Of a stretch of DNA of 34,535 nt, positions 19,056 to 30,907 are shown in pieces; within the stretch, counting starts at the first letter, position 1; each line of letters starts with the position of its first letter. The stretch comes from Acidobacteria bacterium RIFCSPLOWO2_02_FULL_67_21 (GTDB lineage Bacteria; Acidobacteriota; Vicinamibacteria; Vicinamibacterales; UBA2999), in the NCBI GenBank assembly GCA_001767195.1, contig MEKU01000056.1, positions 1 to 34,535 of the forward strand. The letters run 5' to 3'. Below the pieces are notes generated by a model. That model had not been told where the DNA came from and made no database searches. It worked only from the letters and a program-made list of their open reading frames with translations. A program made the translations under genes and the position numbers.

Positions 19056-19850
19056 CTGCTCTCCAGCCTCCGCCACCTTCTTCGCTATCGCGCGCTGATC
19101 CAGAGCCTGGTGGCCCGGGAGCTGAAGGCGCGCTACCGCGGGTCCGTCCTCGGCGTCTTCTGGTCGTTCGTCAATCCGCTGCTCCTGCTCCTCGTCTACA
19201 CCTTTGTCTTCACGGTCGTGCTGCCCGGCGTGCACCCGCCGGAGCTCCAGCCGTTCGCCATCTTCATGTTCTGCGGCATTCTGCCGTGGGCCTGGTTCTC
19301 CTCATCGCTGCTGGAGGCGTCCAACGTCCTCATCGCCGGCGGGACGCTGATTCGCAAGGTGCTGTTCCCCGCCGAGGTGCTGCCGATCGTCACGGTGCTG
19401 GCGGGCCTCGTGCACTTCTGCCTCGGCCTGCCGATCCTGGCGGCGTTTCTCCTCTACTACCAGGTGCCGATCGTCTGGTCCGATCTGCTGTGGTTTCCCG
19501 TCATCGTGGCGACGCAGCTCGTGCTCACGCTCGGCCTGGCCCTGCTGCTCTCGGCGCTGGCGGTTCACTTCCGGGACCTCCGCGATCTGCTGTCGAACCT
19601 GCTCACGCTCTGGTTCTTCGCCACGCCGATCATTTACGCGCTGTCGCAGGCGCCGGCCTCCGTGCGGCGGTTCCTCCTGCTGAACCCCTTCACGCACCTG
19701 GCGGTGTCGTACCAGGAGGTGCTCTTCCGGGCGGGGCGCTTCACCGACTGGCCGCGGCTGCTGGCGGTGGCCGCCGCCTCGCTCGTCGTGCTGGCGATCG
19801 GCTACCTCGTCTTCGACCGACTCAGAGATACGCTTGCAGAGGAAGTGTGA
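19056..19850 (+). CDS. ABC-2 type permease of a polysaccharide exporter (Wzm/TagG-like)
   Basis: Membrane subunit of an ABC exporter for O-antigen-like or other lipid-linked glycans. Core LVARELKARYRGSVLGVFWSFVNPLLLLLVYTFVF is typical of the ABC-2/Wzm family. About six transmembrane segments follow, and the end LNPFTHLAVSYQEVLFRAGRFTDW is also characteristic. The conserved amphipathic N-terminus (SSLRHLLRYRALIQSLVARELK) lies upstream of the first ordinary start, GTG at 19110. In frame there is no ATG, GTG or TTG between the stop at 19005 and 19110. CTG at 19056, eight bases after atpC, is therefore the likely start and is the one given here. Gene identity is firm; the start is uncertain. Confidence 0.85.
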   Translation: MLSSLRHLLRYRALIQSLVARELKARYRGSVLGVFWSFVNPLLLLLVYTFVFTVVLPGVHPPELQPFAIFMFCGILPWAWFSSSLLEASNVLIAGGTLIRKVLFPAEVLPIVTVLAGLVHFCLGLPILAAFLLYYQVPIVWSDLLWFPVIVATQLVLTLGLALLLSALAVHFRDLRDLLSNLLTLWFFATPIIYALSQAPASVRRFLLLNPFTHLAVSYQEVLFRAGRFTDWPRLLAVAAASLVVLAIGYLVFDRLRDTLAEEV

Positions 19851-19854
19851 ACAC

Positions 19855-19918
19855 AACCACGAAGGTCACGAAGATCGCGAAGACCACGAATATCTTAATG
19901 TTCGTGTCCTTCGTGGTT
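19855..19918. repeat. ACCACGA-type inverted element between the two ABC genes
   Basis: Perfect 11-base terminal inverted repeat AACCACGAAGG (19855-19865) / CCTTCGTGGTT (19908-19918) with internal ACGAAG units. Same family as 18533-18616. It fills the spacer between the permease stop and the ATPase start. Confidence 0.83.
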
Positions 19919-19928
19919 CCGTCCTGAT

Positions 19929-21287
19929 ATGAACGCGATTGAGGTGCGGGACGTTCGAAAGACGTACCGCCGGTACGGCCGGCGGAAGCAGTTCGGGACG
20001 CTGAAGAGCGCGCTGCTCTCGGGCCGGATCGTGCGTGACCTCAGGCCGGACCAGACATTCGATGCGCTCCACGGCGTGTCGTTCGACGTCCCGGCCGGGG
20101 AGACGCTCGGCCTCATCGGGCGGAACGGCTCGGGCAAGAGCACCCTGTTGAAGCTCCTCGCCGGCATCGGACGCCCGACCTCCGGCACCGTGCGCGTCGC
20201 CGGCCGCATCTCCGCGCTGATCGAGCTGGGCGCCGGCTTCCACCCGGAGATTTCGGGCCGCGAGAACGTGTACATCAACGGCATGATGCTGGGCCTGTCG
20301 AAGCGCGACATCGCGGCCCGCTTCGACGAGATCGTGGCGTTTGCGGAGCTCGAGGACTTCATCGACGCGCCGGTCAAGACCTATTCATCCGGCATGTACA
20401 TGCGGCTCGGCTTTGCCGTGGCCATTCACGTGGATCCCGATGTGCTGCTCGTCGACGAAGTGCTGGCGGTGGGCGACGAGACGTTCACGCACAAGTGCCT
20501 GGACAAGTTCGCGGAGTTCCGCCGCCGCGGACGCACGGTCCTGCTCGTTACGCACGCCCTCGACCTGGTGACGCGCTTCTGCGACCGCGCGCTCTGGCTC
20601 GACGCGGGCGGCGTCCGCGTCCAGGGCGACCCGCGGCGGGTGGTCGACGCGTATCTGCAGGACGTGGCAAAGGCGGAGGATGCGGCGCTCGCCCGCGAGC
20701 CTGACCGCCTGCGCGCACGAAGTGCGCTTCGGCGAGTCTCGCCGCGGCCCTTGGCGGAGGCGGACACGGCTCGCCCCACACGCGACCAGGTGAGCGATGA
20801 GCCGCCGGATATGTATCGCGCAGCCGAGGGGCGGTGGGGGTCGCGCGAGGTGGAAATCATCGGCGTCGACCTCGTGGACCGCGACGGCCGCACCGCCCAC
20901 GTCTTTGCGTCTGGCGACCCGGTGGAGATCCGGCTGCAGGTGCATGCCGGCCGCCCCGTGGACGATCTGGTGTTCGGCGTCGGCATCTTCAACGCCGAAG
21001 GAGTCTGCTGCTACGGGACGAATACCGCCATCGACGGCGCCAGGTCGGCCTCGATACAGGGGACGGGCGAGGTGCGGTTCTCGATTGAGCGGCTGGATCT
21101 GGTCGAAGGGAGCTACAAGCTCGACGTGGCCGCCCACCGCCAGAACGGCGCGGCGTACGACTACCACCGCCTGCTTCACACGATTCGGGTGACCTCGCGC
21201 CTGAAGGAAGCCGGCATCTTCAGGCCGCCTCACCGCTGGAGTGTTTCAGGCGGCGTCCGCCTCGAAGGCATGGGCAGCGGCGCCTGA
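19929..21287 (+). CDS. ABC ATPase of a polysaccharide exporter with C-terminal glycan-binding domain (Wzt-like)
   Basis: ATP-hydrolysing subunit pairing with the upstream permease. 452 residues. The nucleotide-binding domain is at 1-250: Walker A GRNGSGKST (64-72), the Wzt/TagH-type GAGFHPEISGRENV, signature TYSSGMYMRLGFA (151-163), Walker B DVLLVDEVLAVGD (171-183). A C-terminal beta-sandwich domain runs from about 290 (REVEIIGVDLVDRDG...FASGDPVEIRL) and resembles the Wzt substrate-binding domain. The linker (about 255-285) is partly encoded by a palindromic element that shares a 17-mer with mnmE. The substrate cannot be told from sequence; a cell-surface glycan is likely. Confidence 0.9.
   Translation: MNAIEVRDVRKTYRRYGRRKQFGTLKSALLSGRIVRDLRPDQTFDALHGVSFDVPAGETLGLIGRNGSGKSTLLKLLAGIGRPTSGTVRVAGRISALIELGAGFHPEISGRENVYINGMMLGLSKRDIAARFDEIVAFAELEDFIDAPVKTYSSGMYMRLGFAVAIHVDPDVLLVDEVLAVGDETFTHKCLDKFAEFRRRGRTVLLVTHALDLVTRFCDRALWLDAGGVRVQGDPRRVVDAYLQDVAKAEDAALAREPDRLRARSALRRVSPRPLAEADTARPTRDQVSDEPPDMYRAAEGRWGSREVEIIGVDLVDRDGRTAHVFASGDPVEIRLQVHAGRPVDDLVFGVGIFNAEGVCCYGTNTAIDGARSASIQGTGEVRFSIERLDLVEGSYKLDVAAHRQNGAAYDYHRLLHTIRVTSRLKEAGIFRPPHRWSVSGGVRLEGMGSGA
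20713..20779. repeat. In-frame palindromic element inside the wzt-like gene
   Basis: Hairpin GCGCAC-GAA-GTGCGC (20713-20727) is followed by GGCGAG...CGCC and then GACACGGCTCGCCCCAC (20763-20779). That last stretch matches 8914-8930 of mnmE at 16 of 17 bases. It encodes part of the flexible linker between the ATPase and glycan-binding domains. Confidence 0.75.
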
Positions 21288-21292
21288 GCCCC

Positions 21293-21787
21293 GTGAAGCC
21301 GCAGGCTCCGCTCCGTCTTCTGTCCCGCGACGAGGCGGCCGCGTTTGCCGGAGAGATCCGGTCCGCCGGCGGCACGCTGGTGTTTACCAACGGCGTCTTC
21401 GATCTGCTGCATCCGGGGCACGTTCGCTACCTGCAGGACGCGCGGGCGCTCGGCAGCGCACTCGTCGTCGGCCTCAATTCGGATCGCTCGGTCCGCGCCA
21501 TCAAGGGGCCCGACCGGCCGATCAATCCCGAGCACGAACGCGCCGAAGTGCTCCTGGGGCTCGCGTGCGTTGACGCGGTCGTCATCTTCGATGACGCCAC
21601 GCCGCAGGCCGTGATCGGCGCGCTGCAGCCGGACGTGCTGGCGAAGGGGGCGGACTGGGCGATCGAGCAGATTGTCGGCCGCGACGTCGTTGAGGGGCGT
21701 GGGGGGCGCGTCGTGCGGGTCACGCTGTCGCCGGGCCATTCCACATCCGAGCTGATCAAACAAGTGCGCGCATCGAGGTCCGGCTGA
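21293..21787 (+). CDS. rfaE2: D-glycero-beta-D-manno-heptose 1-phosphate adenylyltransferase (HldE C-terminal/RfaE2 type)
   Basis: Nucleotidyltransferase that activates heptose-1-phosphate to ADP-heptose for lipopolysaccharide core or related glycans. 164 residues, the size of the stand-alone RfaE2 enzyme; no kinase domain is attached. Motifs: GTLVFTNGVFDLLHPGHVRYL with the HxGH active site at 40-43, GLNSDRSVRAIKGPDRPIN, and the C-terminal G-H-S-T-S...IKQV. The GTG start at 21293 lies five bases after the ABC ATPase. The last codons and the stop come from a GTCCGGC-TGAA-GCCGGAC palindrome. The link to the exporter upstream fits surface-glycan synthesis. Confidence 0.9.
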   Translation: MKPQAPLRLLSRDEAAAFAGEIRSAGGTLVFTNGVFDLLHPGHVRYLQDARALGSALVVGLNSDRSVRAIKGPDRPINPEHERAEVLLGLACVDAVVIFDDATPQAVIGALQPDVLAKGADWAIEQIVGRDVVEGRGGRVVRVTLSPGHSTSELIKQVRASRSG

Positions 21788-21860
21788 AGCCGGACACTCC
21801 GTACGTGGTATGTGACAATGAAGCGTTGGCCGGCCCACCGGGGGAGCTTCCTGGTGGGCC
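21778..21860. repeat. Palindrome at the rfaE2 stop and a hairpin before mfd
   Basis: GTCCGGC-TGAA-GCCGGAC (21778-21795) contains the rfaE2 stop codon and is followed by ACTCCGTACG, akin to ACTACGTAC at 9278 and 12892. A second hairpin has arms GGCCCACC (21832-21839) and GGTGGGCC (21853-21860), 15 bases before the mfd ATG, without a T-tract. Confidence 0.7.
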
Positions 21861-21875
21861 TGTTCGCGTGTACGC

Positions 21876-25370
<3,495 letters not shown>

Positions 25371-25395
25371 AATATTGATTTTGCAGGAGATGTTC

Positions 25396-26448
25396 ATGCG
25401 TAACCGTATCGTGGCCGTTGCGGTCGCCCTCCTGGCGATACTCGCAGTGGTTCCCACCGGGGCGGAAATCATCGAGCAGGTGCTCGTCAACGTCAACGGC
25501 GACATCCTGACGAAAACCGAGTTCGAGACCCGTCAGGTCGCCACGCTGCGCAACCGGCCCGAGCTGGCCAACGTGACGCCGGACAGCCCGGCGCTCCGCC
25601 AGGCCATTGCCGAGGTCACGCCCCAGCTCATCCTGGAGGCGGTCGACGAGCTACTGCTCATCCAGCGCGGCCGGGAGCTCGGACTCGCGCTGGGGGACGA
25701 GCAGTTCAAGAGCATCCTCGACAACATCAAGAAGTCGAACAACCTCGAAGAGGAGGAACAGTTCCAGGCCGCGCTCAAGCAGGAGGGGCTGACGATGGAC
25801 GACCTGCGCCGCAATCTCGAACGGCAGATGCTGGCCTCCGAGGCGCAGCGGCGCGACATCTTCGACAAGATCAGCGTCACGGAGGCGGAGGCGCGGGCGC
25901 ACTACGACGCGCACATGCAGGAGTTCACGACCCCGTCCGAGCTCACGCTGCGGGAGATCCTCATTGAAGTGCCGACCAGCGATCGCGGCGTCAACGTCGC
26001 GCAGGACGACGAGGCGCTGGCGGAGGCCGAGGATGTCCGGAAGCGGCTGCTCGCGGGCGAGCCGTTCGCGCGGCTGGCGGCCGAGCACTCGGATGCGCCG
26101 TCGAAGGCCAACGGCGGGTTGATCGGGCCCATCAAGCGCGAGGAGCTCGCCGAGGCGCTGCAGCAGCGGCTCGACGGGTTGAAGGTCGGCGACCTCACCG
26201 ATGTGATCCGGACGCAGCGGGGCTATCAGATCCTGAAGCTCGAGTCGCGCACCGAAACCCGCATACGGTCCTTCGATGACGCCCGCAGCGACATCAGCAC
26301 CAGTGTGGCCAACGAGAAGATGGCGGGCGAGCGTACCAAGTATCTGGAACGGCTCCGCAGCCAGGCGACGATCACGTGGCGCAACGACGAGCTGAAGCGC
26401 GCGTACGAACGCGCGCTGGCGGAGCGGACGAAGGCCCTGGCGGGATGA
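25396..26448 (+). CDS. SurA-like periplasmic peptidyl-prolyl isomerase/chaperone
   Basis: Secreted foldase for envelope proteins. 350 residues from the ATG at 25396, which has AGGAG six bases upstream (25385-25389). Signal peptide RNRIVAVAVALLAILAVVPTGA at about 2-23. SurA-type helical N-domain (VNGDILTKTEFETRQ) and one parvulin domain at about 181-280 (LREILIEV...FARLAAEHSDAPSKANGGLIGPI...GYQILKLESR). E. coli SurA has two parvulin domains; only one is present here, as in many SurA-like proteins. The stop codon lies in a palindrome (26441-26471). The symbol is left blank because orthology with surA is not certain. Confidence 0.87.
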   Translation: MRNRIVAVAVALLAILAVVPTGAEIIEQVLVNVNGDILTKTEFETRQVATLRNRPELANVTPDSPALRQAIAEVTPQLILEAVDELLLIQRGRELGLALGDEQFKSILDNIKKSNNLEEEEQFQAALKQEGLTMDDLRRNLERQMLASEAQRRDIFDKISVTEAEARAHYDAHMQEFTTPSELTLREILIEVPTSDRGVNVAQDDEALAEAEDVRKRLLAGEPFARLAAEHSDAPSKANGGLIGPIKREELAEALQQRLDGLKVGDLTDVIRTQRGYQILKLESRTETRIRSFDDARSDISTSVANEKMAGERTKYLERLRSQATITWRNDELKRAYERALAERTKALAG

Positions 26449-26495
26449 CCCTTCGACAGGCTCAGGGTCATCCCGAGTGCGGGGTCGAGGGATGA
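26441..26495. repeat. Palindrome spanning the surA-like stop and the nusG-like start
   Basis: Perfect arms GGATGACCCT (26441-26450) and AGGGTCATCC (26462-26471) with the core TTCGACAGGCTC. A further GGATGACC lies at 26488-26495. The left arm supplies the TGA stop of the upstream gene; the last copy supplies the ATG of the downstream gene. Its CCCTTCGAC...GCTCAGGG core is shared with the palindrome in rnpA (4873-4894). Confidence 0.8.
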
Positions 26496-26983
26496 CCGGC
26501 GCATGGTTCGCGCTCTGGACGCGGTCGCGCCATGAACAGGTCGTCCGCGAGCAGCTCGAGCGCAGGCACATCGAGGCCTTCCTGCCGACCATCACGCGGT
26601 GGAGCCGGTGGAAGGATCGCAAGAAGAAGATCGACTGGCCGCTGTTCCCCGGCTACTGCTTCGCGCGGTTCGACCCGAGCGAGCGGCTGCCGATCCTCAA
26701 GTGCACCGGGGTCGTCAACATCGTGTCATTCGAGGGCGAGCCCGCGCCCATCCCCGAACACGAGATCGCGGGCATCAGACAGCTGGTCGAAAGCGATCTC
26801 GCGTACGATCCCTGCCCGATGATCCACGAGGGGATGATGGTGGAGGTCATGCACGGGCCGCTCAAGGGCGTCGTCGGCCGGCTCGTCCGCAAGGGCTCGC
26901 ACGCGCGTCTCGTGCTGTCGGTCGATCTGATCGGACAGGCCGTCAGCGTCGAGGTCGACGCGGCCGACGTGCGGGCATACTAG
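26492..26983 (+). CDS. NusG-family transcription elongation/antitermination paralogue (RfaH/UpxY-like)
   Basis: Specialised NusG paralogue that would bind RNA polymerase and promote transcription of long operons. 163 residues from the ATG at 26492. NGN domain at about 1-95 (WFALWTRSRHEQVVREQLERRHIEAFLPT, then PLFPGYCFARF) and a C-terminal KOW domain at about 110-160 (EGMMVEVMHGPLKGVVGRLVRKG). A GTG at 26477 could add five residues, but it falls inside the palindrome. Sequence style and size fit the UpxY/RfaH group rather than housekeeping NusG, which normally sits beside secE and rplK. It overlaps dusB by one base. Targets are unknown; the nearby glycan exporter is a natural candidate. Confidence 0.86.
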   Translation: MTGAWFALWTRSRHEQVVREQLERRHIEAFLPTITRWSRWKDRKKKIDWPLFPGYCFARFDPSERLPILKCTGVVNIVSFEGEPAPIPEHEIAGIRQLVESDLAYDPCPMIHEGMMVEVMHGPLKGVVGRLVRKGSHARLVLSVDLIGQAVSVEVDAADVRAY

Positions 26984-28056
26984 TGAAGATCGGCCACGTC
27001 GCCCTCTCGTCGCCGTTCGTCGTCGCCCCGATGGCGGGGATGACGGATACGGCCTTTCGCCGGCTGGTGAAGCGCCAGGGCGGCTGCGGCCTGGTGGTCA
27101 CCGAAATGGTCTCCTCCGAGGGGCTCGTCCGCGGCATCGACCGGACGCTCGAGTATGCGGAGTACACCGAAGAAGAGCGGCCGGTGTCCATCCAGATCTT
27201 CGGCGGCGATCCCGCCAAGATGGCGGCCGCCGCGCAGATCGTCGAAGGGATGGGCGCCGACATCGTCGACGTCAATATGGGATGTCCCGTCCCGAAGATC
27301 GCCAGACACAGCGCGGGCTGCAGCCTGATGCGCGAGCCGGAGCAGGCGGCCGCAATCATCGACGCGATGGCGCGCGCCGTGAAGATTCCCGTGACCGTGA
27401 AGATGCGTGCCGGCTGGAACGATCGCGCGCGGAACGCGCCCGAGCTCGCGCGCCGGATGCAGGATGCCGGCGCGGCCGCCGTCGCCATCCACGGGCGGAC
27501 CGCCGAGCAGTCCTACTCGGGCAGCGCCGACTGGGACCTGGTGGAACGCGTCGCGGCCGATCTGAGCGTGCCCGTCCTCGGCAGCGGTGATTGCATCGAG
27601 CCGGCGCACGTGGTCGAGCGGCTGCACCGCGGTGTCAGCGGCGTCCTCGTCGGCCGCGGCGTGCTCCGCAACCCGTGGATCCTGGCGCAGGCGTCGGACC
27701 TCGCCGCGGGCGTCCCGCCGCGGGATATCACGCGTGAGGAGCGGGGGACGTTCCTGTACGACTATCTCGAGCTGCTGCTCAGCGAGCGCGTGAACGAGCA
27801 GGAGGGATTCCGCCACGTCGCGCCGGGCACGGCTGCTCCTGGCGCAGGCCGGGTCCTTTCGGACCCGGCTGGTGTGGCGCGCGGGCGCGAGCGCTGGGTG
27901 ATCAACAAGATCCGCGCGCTGAGCACCTGGTATTCGAAGGGATTCGACGGCGGTTCCCACTTCCGCGCCCGCGTGAACCGCGCCGCCAGTCTCGCCGAGC
28001 TCCGCGAGATCATCGACGAGTTCTTCTTCGCCGCCGCTGTCTCTACGACCAACTGA
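26983..28056 (+). CDS. dusB: tRNA-dihydrouridine synthase (DusB-like)
   Basis: FMN enzyme that reduces uridines in tRNA. 357 residues, longer than the usual about 320-335. Motifs: VVAPMAGMTDTAFRRL, EMVSSEGL, PVSIQIFGGDP, the active-site cysteine in VNMGCPVPKI, VKMRAGW, AIHGRTAEQSYSGSADW and LVGRGVLRNPWI. The GTG start at 26983 overlaps the previous stop (TAGTG). About 20 residues near 278-300 are encoded around a perfect hairpin (27848-27869), lengthening the C-terminal helical domain before KIRALSTWYSKGFDGGSHFR. Confidence 0.94.
   Translation: MKIGHVALSSPFVVAPMAGMTDTAFRRLVKRQGGCGLVVTEMVSSEGLVRGIDRTLEYAEYTEEERPVSIQIFGGDPAKMAAAAQIVEGMGADIVDVNMGCPVPKIARHSAGCSLMREPEQAAAIIDAMARAVKIPVTVKMRAGWNDRARNAPELARRMQDAGAAAVAIHGRTAEQSYSGSADWDLVERVAADLSVPVLGSGDCIEPAHVVERLHRGVSGVLVGRGVLRNPWILAQASDLAAGVPPRDITREERGTFLYDYLELLLSERVNEQEGFRHVAPGTAAPGAGRVLSDPAGVARGRERWVINKIRALSTWYSKGFDGGSHFRARVNRAASLAELREIIDEFFFAAAVSTTN
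27848..27869. repeat. In-frame hairpin inside dusB
   Basis: GCCGGGTCC-TTTC-GGACCCGGC, perfect 9-base arms with a 4-base loop. The core is shared with the atpG-atpD hairpin at 17012. It encodes Gly/Arg/Pro/Ala-rich residues absent from typical DusB. Confidence 0.75.
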
Positions 28057-28260
28057 GGGCTATACGGGCCGGCCCAGAGGGCGCCCATCCAAGCGCGCGC
28101 CGGATGAGCTTCCGGAGCGTGCGCATTCGCCGGCGACGGGTGTGACTCTTCATCGAGGTCCCGCCACTCCAAGCGGTATGCCAGGAGGCTGGAGACGGGA
28201 TCAGGGAGCAGGAACCAGGGAGCAGGCGTCGGAGGGCAGGATTAGGGAAAAGAACTGCAG
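28057..28260. other. Convergent intergenic region between dusB and the Dabb gene
   Basis: About 204 bases without a gene. A weak hairpin CCGGA...TCCGG (28100-28115) has GC-rich flanks and could act as a bidirectional terminator, but there is no T-tract. An exact 11-base direct repeat CAGGGAGCAGG lies at 28202-28212 and 28216-28226. Nothing else recognised. Confidence 0.5.
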
Positions 28261-28617
28261 TTAATGCGCATCCGGCAGCAGGGCTGCCAGCCCGGCCGCA
28301 CCGTCCTCCAGATGGAAGTCGTACATCAGTGCCTCTTCGAACGCGCTGAAGAAGCGGGCGGCCAGCTGCTCGTGGGCAGGGTGGTCGAGATAGGCGGCGA
28401 GCCCGCCGGCGTCGTCGAACTCGATGACCGCGGCGTACGGATAGTCGGCGCGCATGGCGGCTTCGTAGGCGCGGCCCACGCGCACACGCCGGCCCACGCG
28501 CGCCCGGCGGATCGACGGAATCTCCCGCAGGGCCGTGGCGAAAGCCGCCGCGAGCGACTCACGGGCCGCAGGCGCCAGGTGCGGGTGCGGACGAAAGAGC
28601 ACCACGTGCGCGATCAT
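28261..28617 (-). CDS. Stress-responsive alpha/beta-barrel (Dabb) domain protein
   Basis: 118 residues. The N-terminus MIAHVVLFRPHPH, with the family's H-V-V-L-F start, the middle pattern YPYAAVIEFDDAGGLAAYLDHPAHEQLAARF, and the size match the Dabb (dimeric alpha/beta-barrel) family. Members range from plant stress proteins to bacterial proteins of unknown role; no catalytic function is claimed. The ATG overlaps the stop of the upstream gene (ATGA, 28614-28617), so it is translationally coupled as the third gene of the ntrC-type operon. Confidence 0.85.
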   Translation of the reverse strand: MIAHVVLFRPHPHLAPAARESLAAAFATALREIPSIRRARVGRRVRVGRAYEAAMRADYPYAAVIEFDDAGGLAAYLDHPAHEQLAARFFSAFEEALMYDFHLEDGAAGLAALLPDAH

Positions 28618-29210
28618 GACCGCCGGCCGCCAGGCGTGCGGTGACGGCCCGCGCCTCCGGGCGGGCGCGGCCGGGCGGGGCGGGGCCCGGCGGGGAGTGG
28701 CCGTGCAGGGCGCGCCGGCCGGCCGCCCGCCTTTGCGAGCGGGGCGCCATGCGGTTTCTCACGAGGCGCCGCAGGACGGCCTGAACGATACGGCGGTCTC
28801 GCCGGCGGATGCCGAGCCGCTCCCGGAGGTCCCACCTTCGGCCTGGGCTCGGAAGCACCCGTCGCACTCCGACGCTCCCGCCGCTCGAATCGTTCCTCGC
28901 GGCGCTTGCGGTTGCCGGCCTGCTTGGCGTCCTTGAACGGCTGCCGCGGGTCGCGGTGAGCGCCGCCCGGCCGCCAGTCGCGGCCCCGGCCGGCCCTGTC
29001 GGGCCCCGCCGCGCGACGCAGCTCCGCTGCCTGCCGCGCCTCCTCGGGCGACGCCCACAGGCGTCCGCGTGCGAAGTACTTCATCTCCGCGTCGGGATGC
29101 TTTTCCTGAATGCGACGGAACGTCGGTAGCAGCTCTTCGCGAAGCGCGGCGCGGAACGCGGTCGGCAGGCCGCCCGCAAGAATAGTCCAGTACGCAAAGC
29201 GTGGTGGCAT
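28614..29210 (-). CDS. Unrecognised protein with a conserved-looking N-domain and a basic Arg/Pro-rich tail
   Basis: 198 residues, function unknown. Residues 1-92 look globular: MPPRFAYWTILAGGLPTAFRAALREELLP, then AEMKYFARGRLWASPEEA and GRDWRPGGAHRDPRQPF. I have an impression of having seen similar small proteins in other environmental Gram-negatives, but cannot name a family. From about 93 the protein becomes low-complexity, rich in Arg, Pro, Gly and Ala, with a net strong positive charge, and is probably disordered; nucleic-acid binding is possible but unproven. The start codon directly abuts the stop of the sigma-54 activator gene, and the stop overlaps the Dabb start, so the three form one operon. 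Confidence 0.7.
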   Translation of the reverse strand: MPPRFAYWTILAGGLPTAFRAALREELLPTFRRIQEKHPDAEMKYFARGRLWASPEEARQAAELRRAAGPDRAGRGRDWRPGGAHRDPRQPFKDAKQAGNRKRREERFERRERRSATGASEPRPKVGPPGAARHPPARPPYRSGRPAAPREKPHGAPLAKAGGRPARPARPLPAGPRPARPRPPGGAGRHRTPGGRRS

Positions 29211-30587
<1,377 letters not shown>

Positions 30588-30660
30588 GGAGTCGCCAATA
30601 TTTTGACACAGGACGTGCCTCGCCCGTTTTCGAGGGGTCCTGGGAGCCGTCTAAGGATTG

Positions 30661-30690
30661 TGTATGTCCCTGCCGATACAGGTCTTGTAT
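30661..30690. promoter_or_regulatory. TGTAT/ATACA operator-like repeats in the divergent spacer
   Basis: TGTAT (30661-30665), ATACA (30676-30680) and TGTAT (30686-30690) form two overlapping inverted pairs in the spacer between the NtrC-type gene and the HTH gene, the last overlapping the HTH gene's ATG. Possible autoregulatory operator of the HTH protein. Motif-based only; a clear promoter for either gene was not found. Confidence 0.35.
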
Positions 30691-30907
30691 GGAGCGCCAA
30701 ACCCTCTCGATCATGAAGGCCTGCGAAGCGGTGGGCGTCAGCCGGCGGACGATCTACAACTGGATATCCGCCGGAAAGGTGGAGTACGTCAGGACCGCCG
30801 GCGGCTCGATCCGCATCTTTGCGGATACGCTGTGGCGCGATGCCAGCCCCAGCCCGTCACGAACAGCATCGCCGAGCGCGACGACGGCTGCCGGGCGCCA
30901 CGCGTGA
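30689..30907 (+). CDS. Small excisionase/MerR-type helix-turn-helix protein
   Basis: 72 residues. An HTH of the HTH_17/excisionase kind at about 7-30 (SIMKACEAVGVSRRTIYNWISAGK) is followed by a wing (VEYVRTAGGSIRIFADTLWR), then a Ser/Pro/Ala-rich tail. The frame continues upstream, but this ATG begins the recognisable domain; no Shine-Dalgarno is evident. Divergent from the NtrC-type regulator, and its stop overlaps the GTG start of the next gene by four bases. No integrase is nearby, so it is more likely a transcription regulator than a recombination directionality factor. Confidence 0.8.
   Translation: MERQTLSIMKACEAVGVSRRTIYNWISAGKVEYVRTAGGSIRIFADTLWRDASPSPSRTASPSATTAAGRHA

Noticed and set aside
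28202-28226. CRISPR-like direct repeats
   Set aside because: Only two 11-base copies three bases apart; too short and too few for an array.
28535-29129. Plus-strand open frames opposite the basic-tail protein
   Set aside because: Low-complexity GC-driven frames; the minus-strand gene has tight operon junctions on both sides.
30603-30630. TTGACA as a promoter for the HTH gene
   Set aside because: No acceptable -10 hexamer at 15-19 bases downstream.
30689-30907. Phage or integrative-element excisionase
   Set aside because: No integrase, attachment repeats or phage genes nearby; the HTH type is also common in ordinary regulators.
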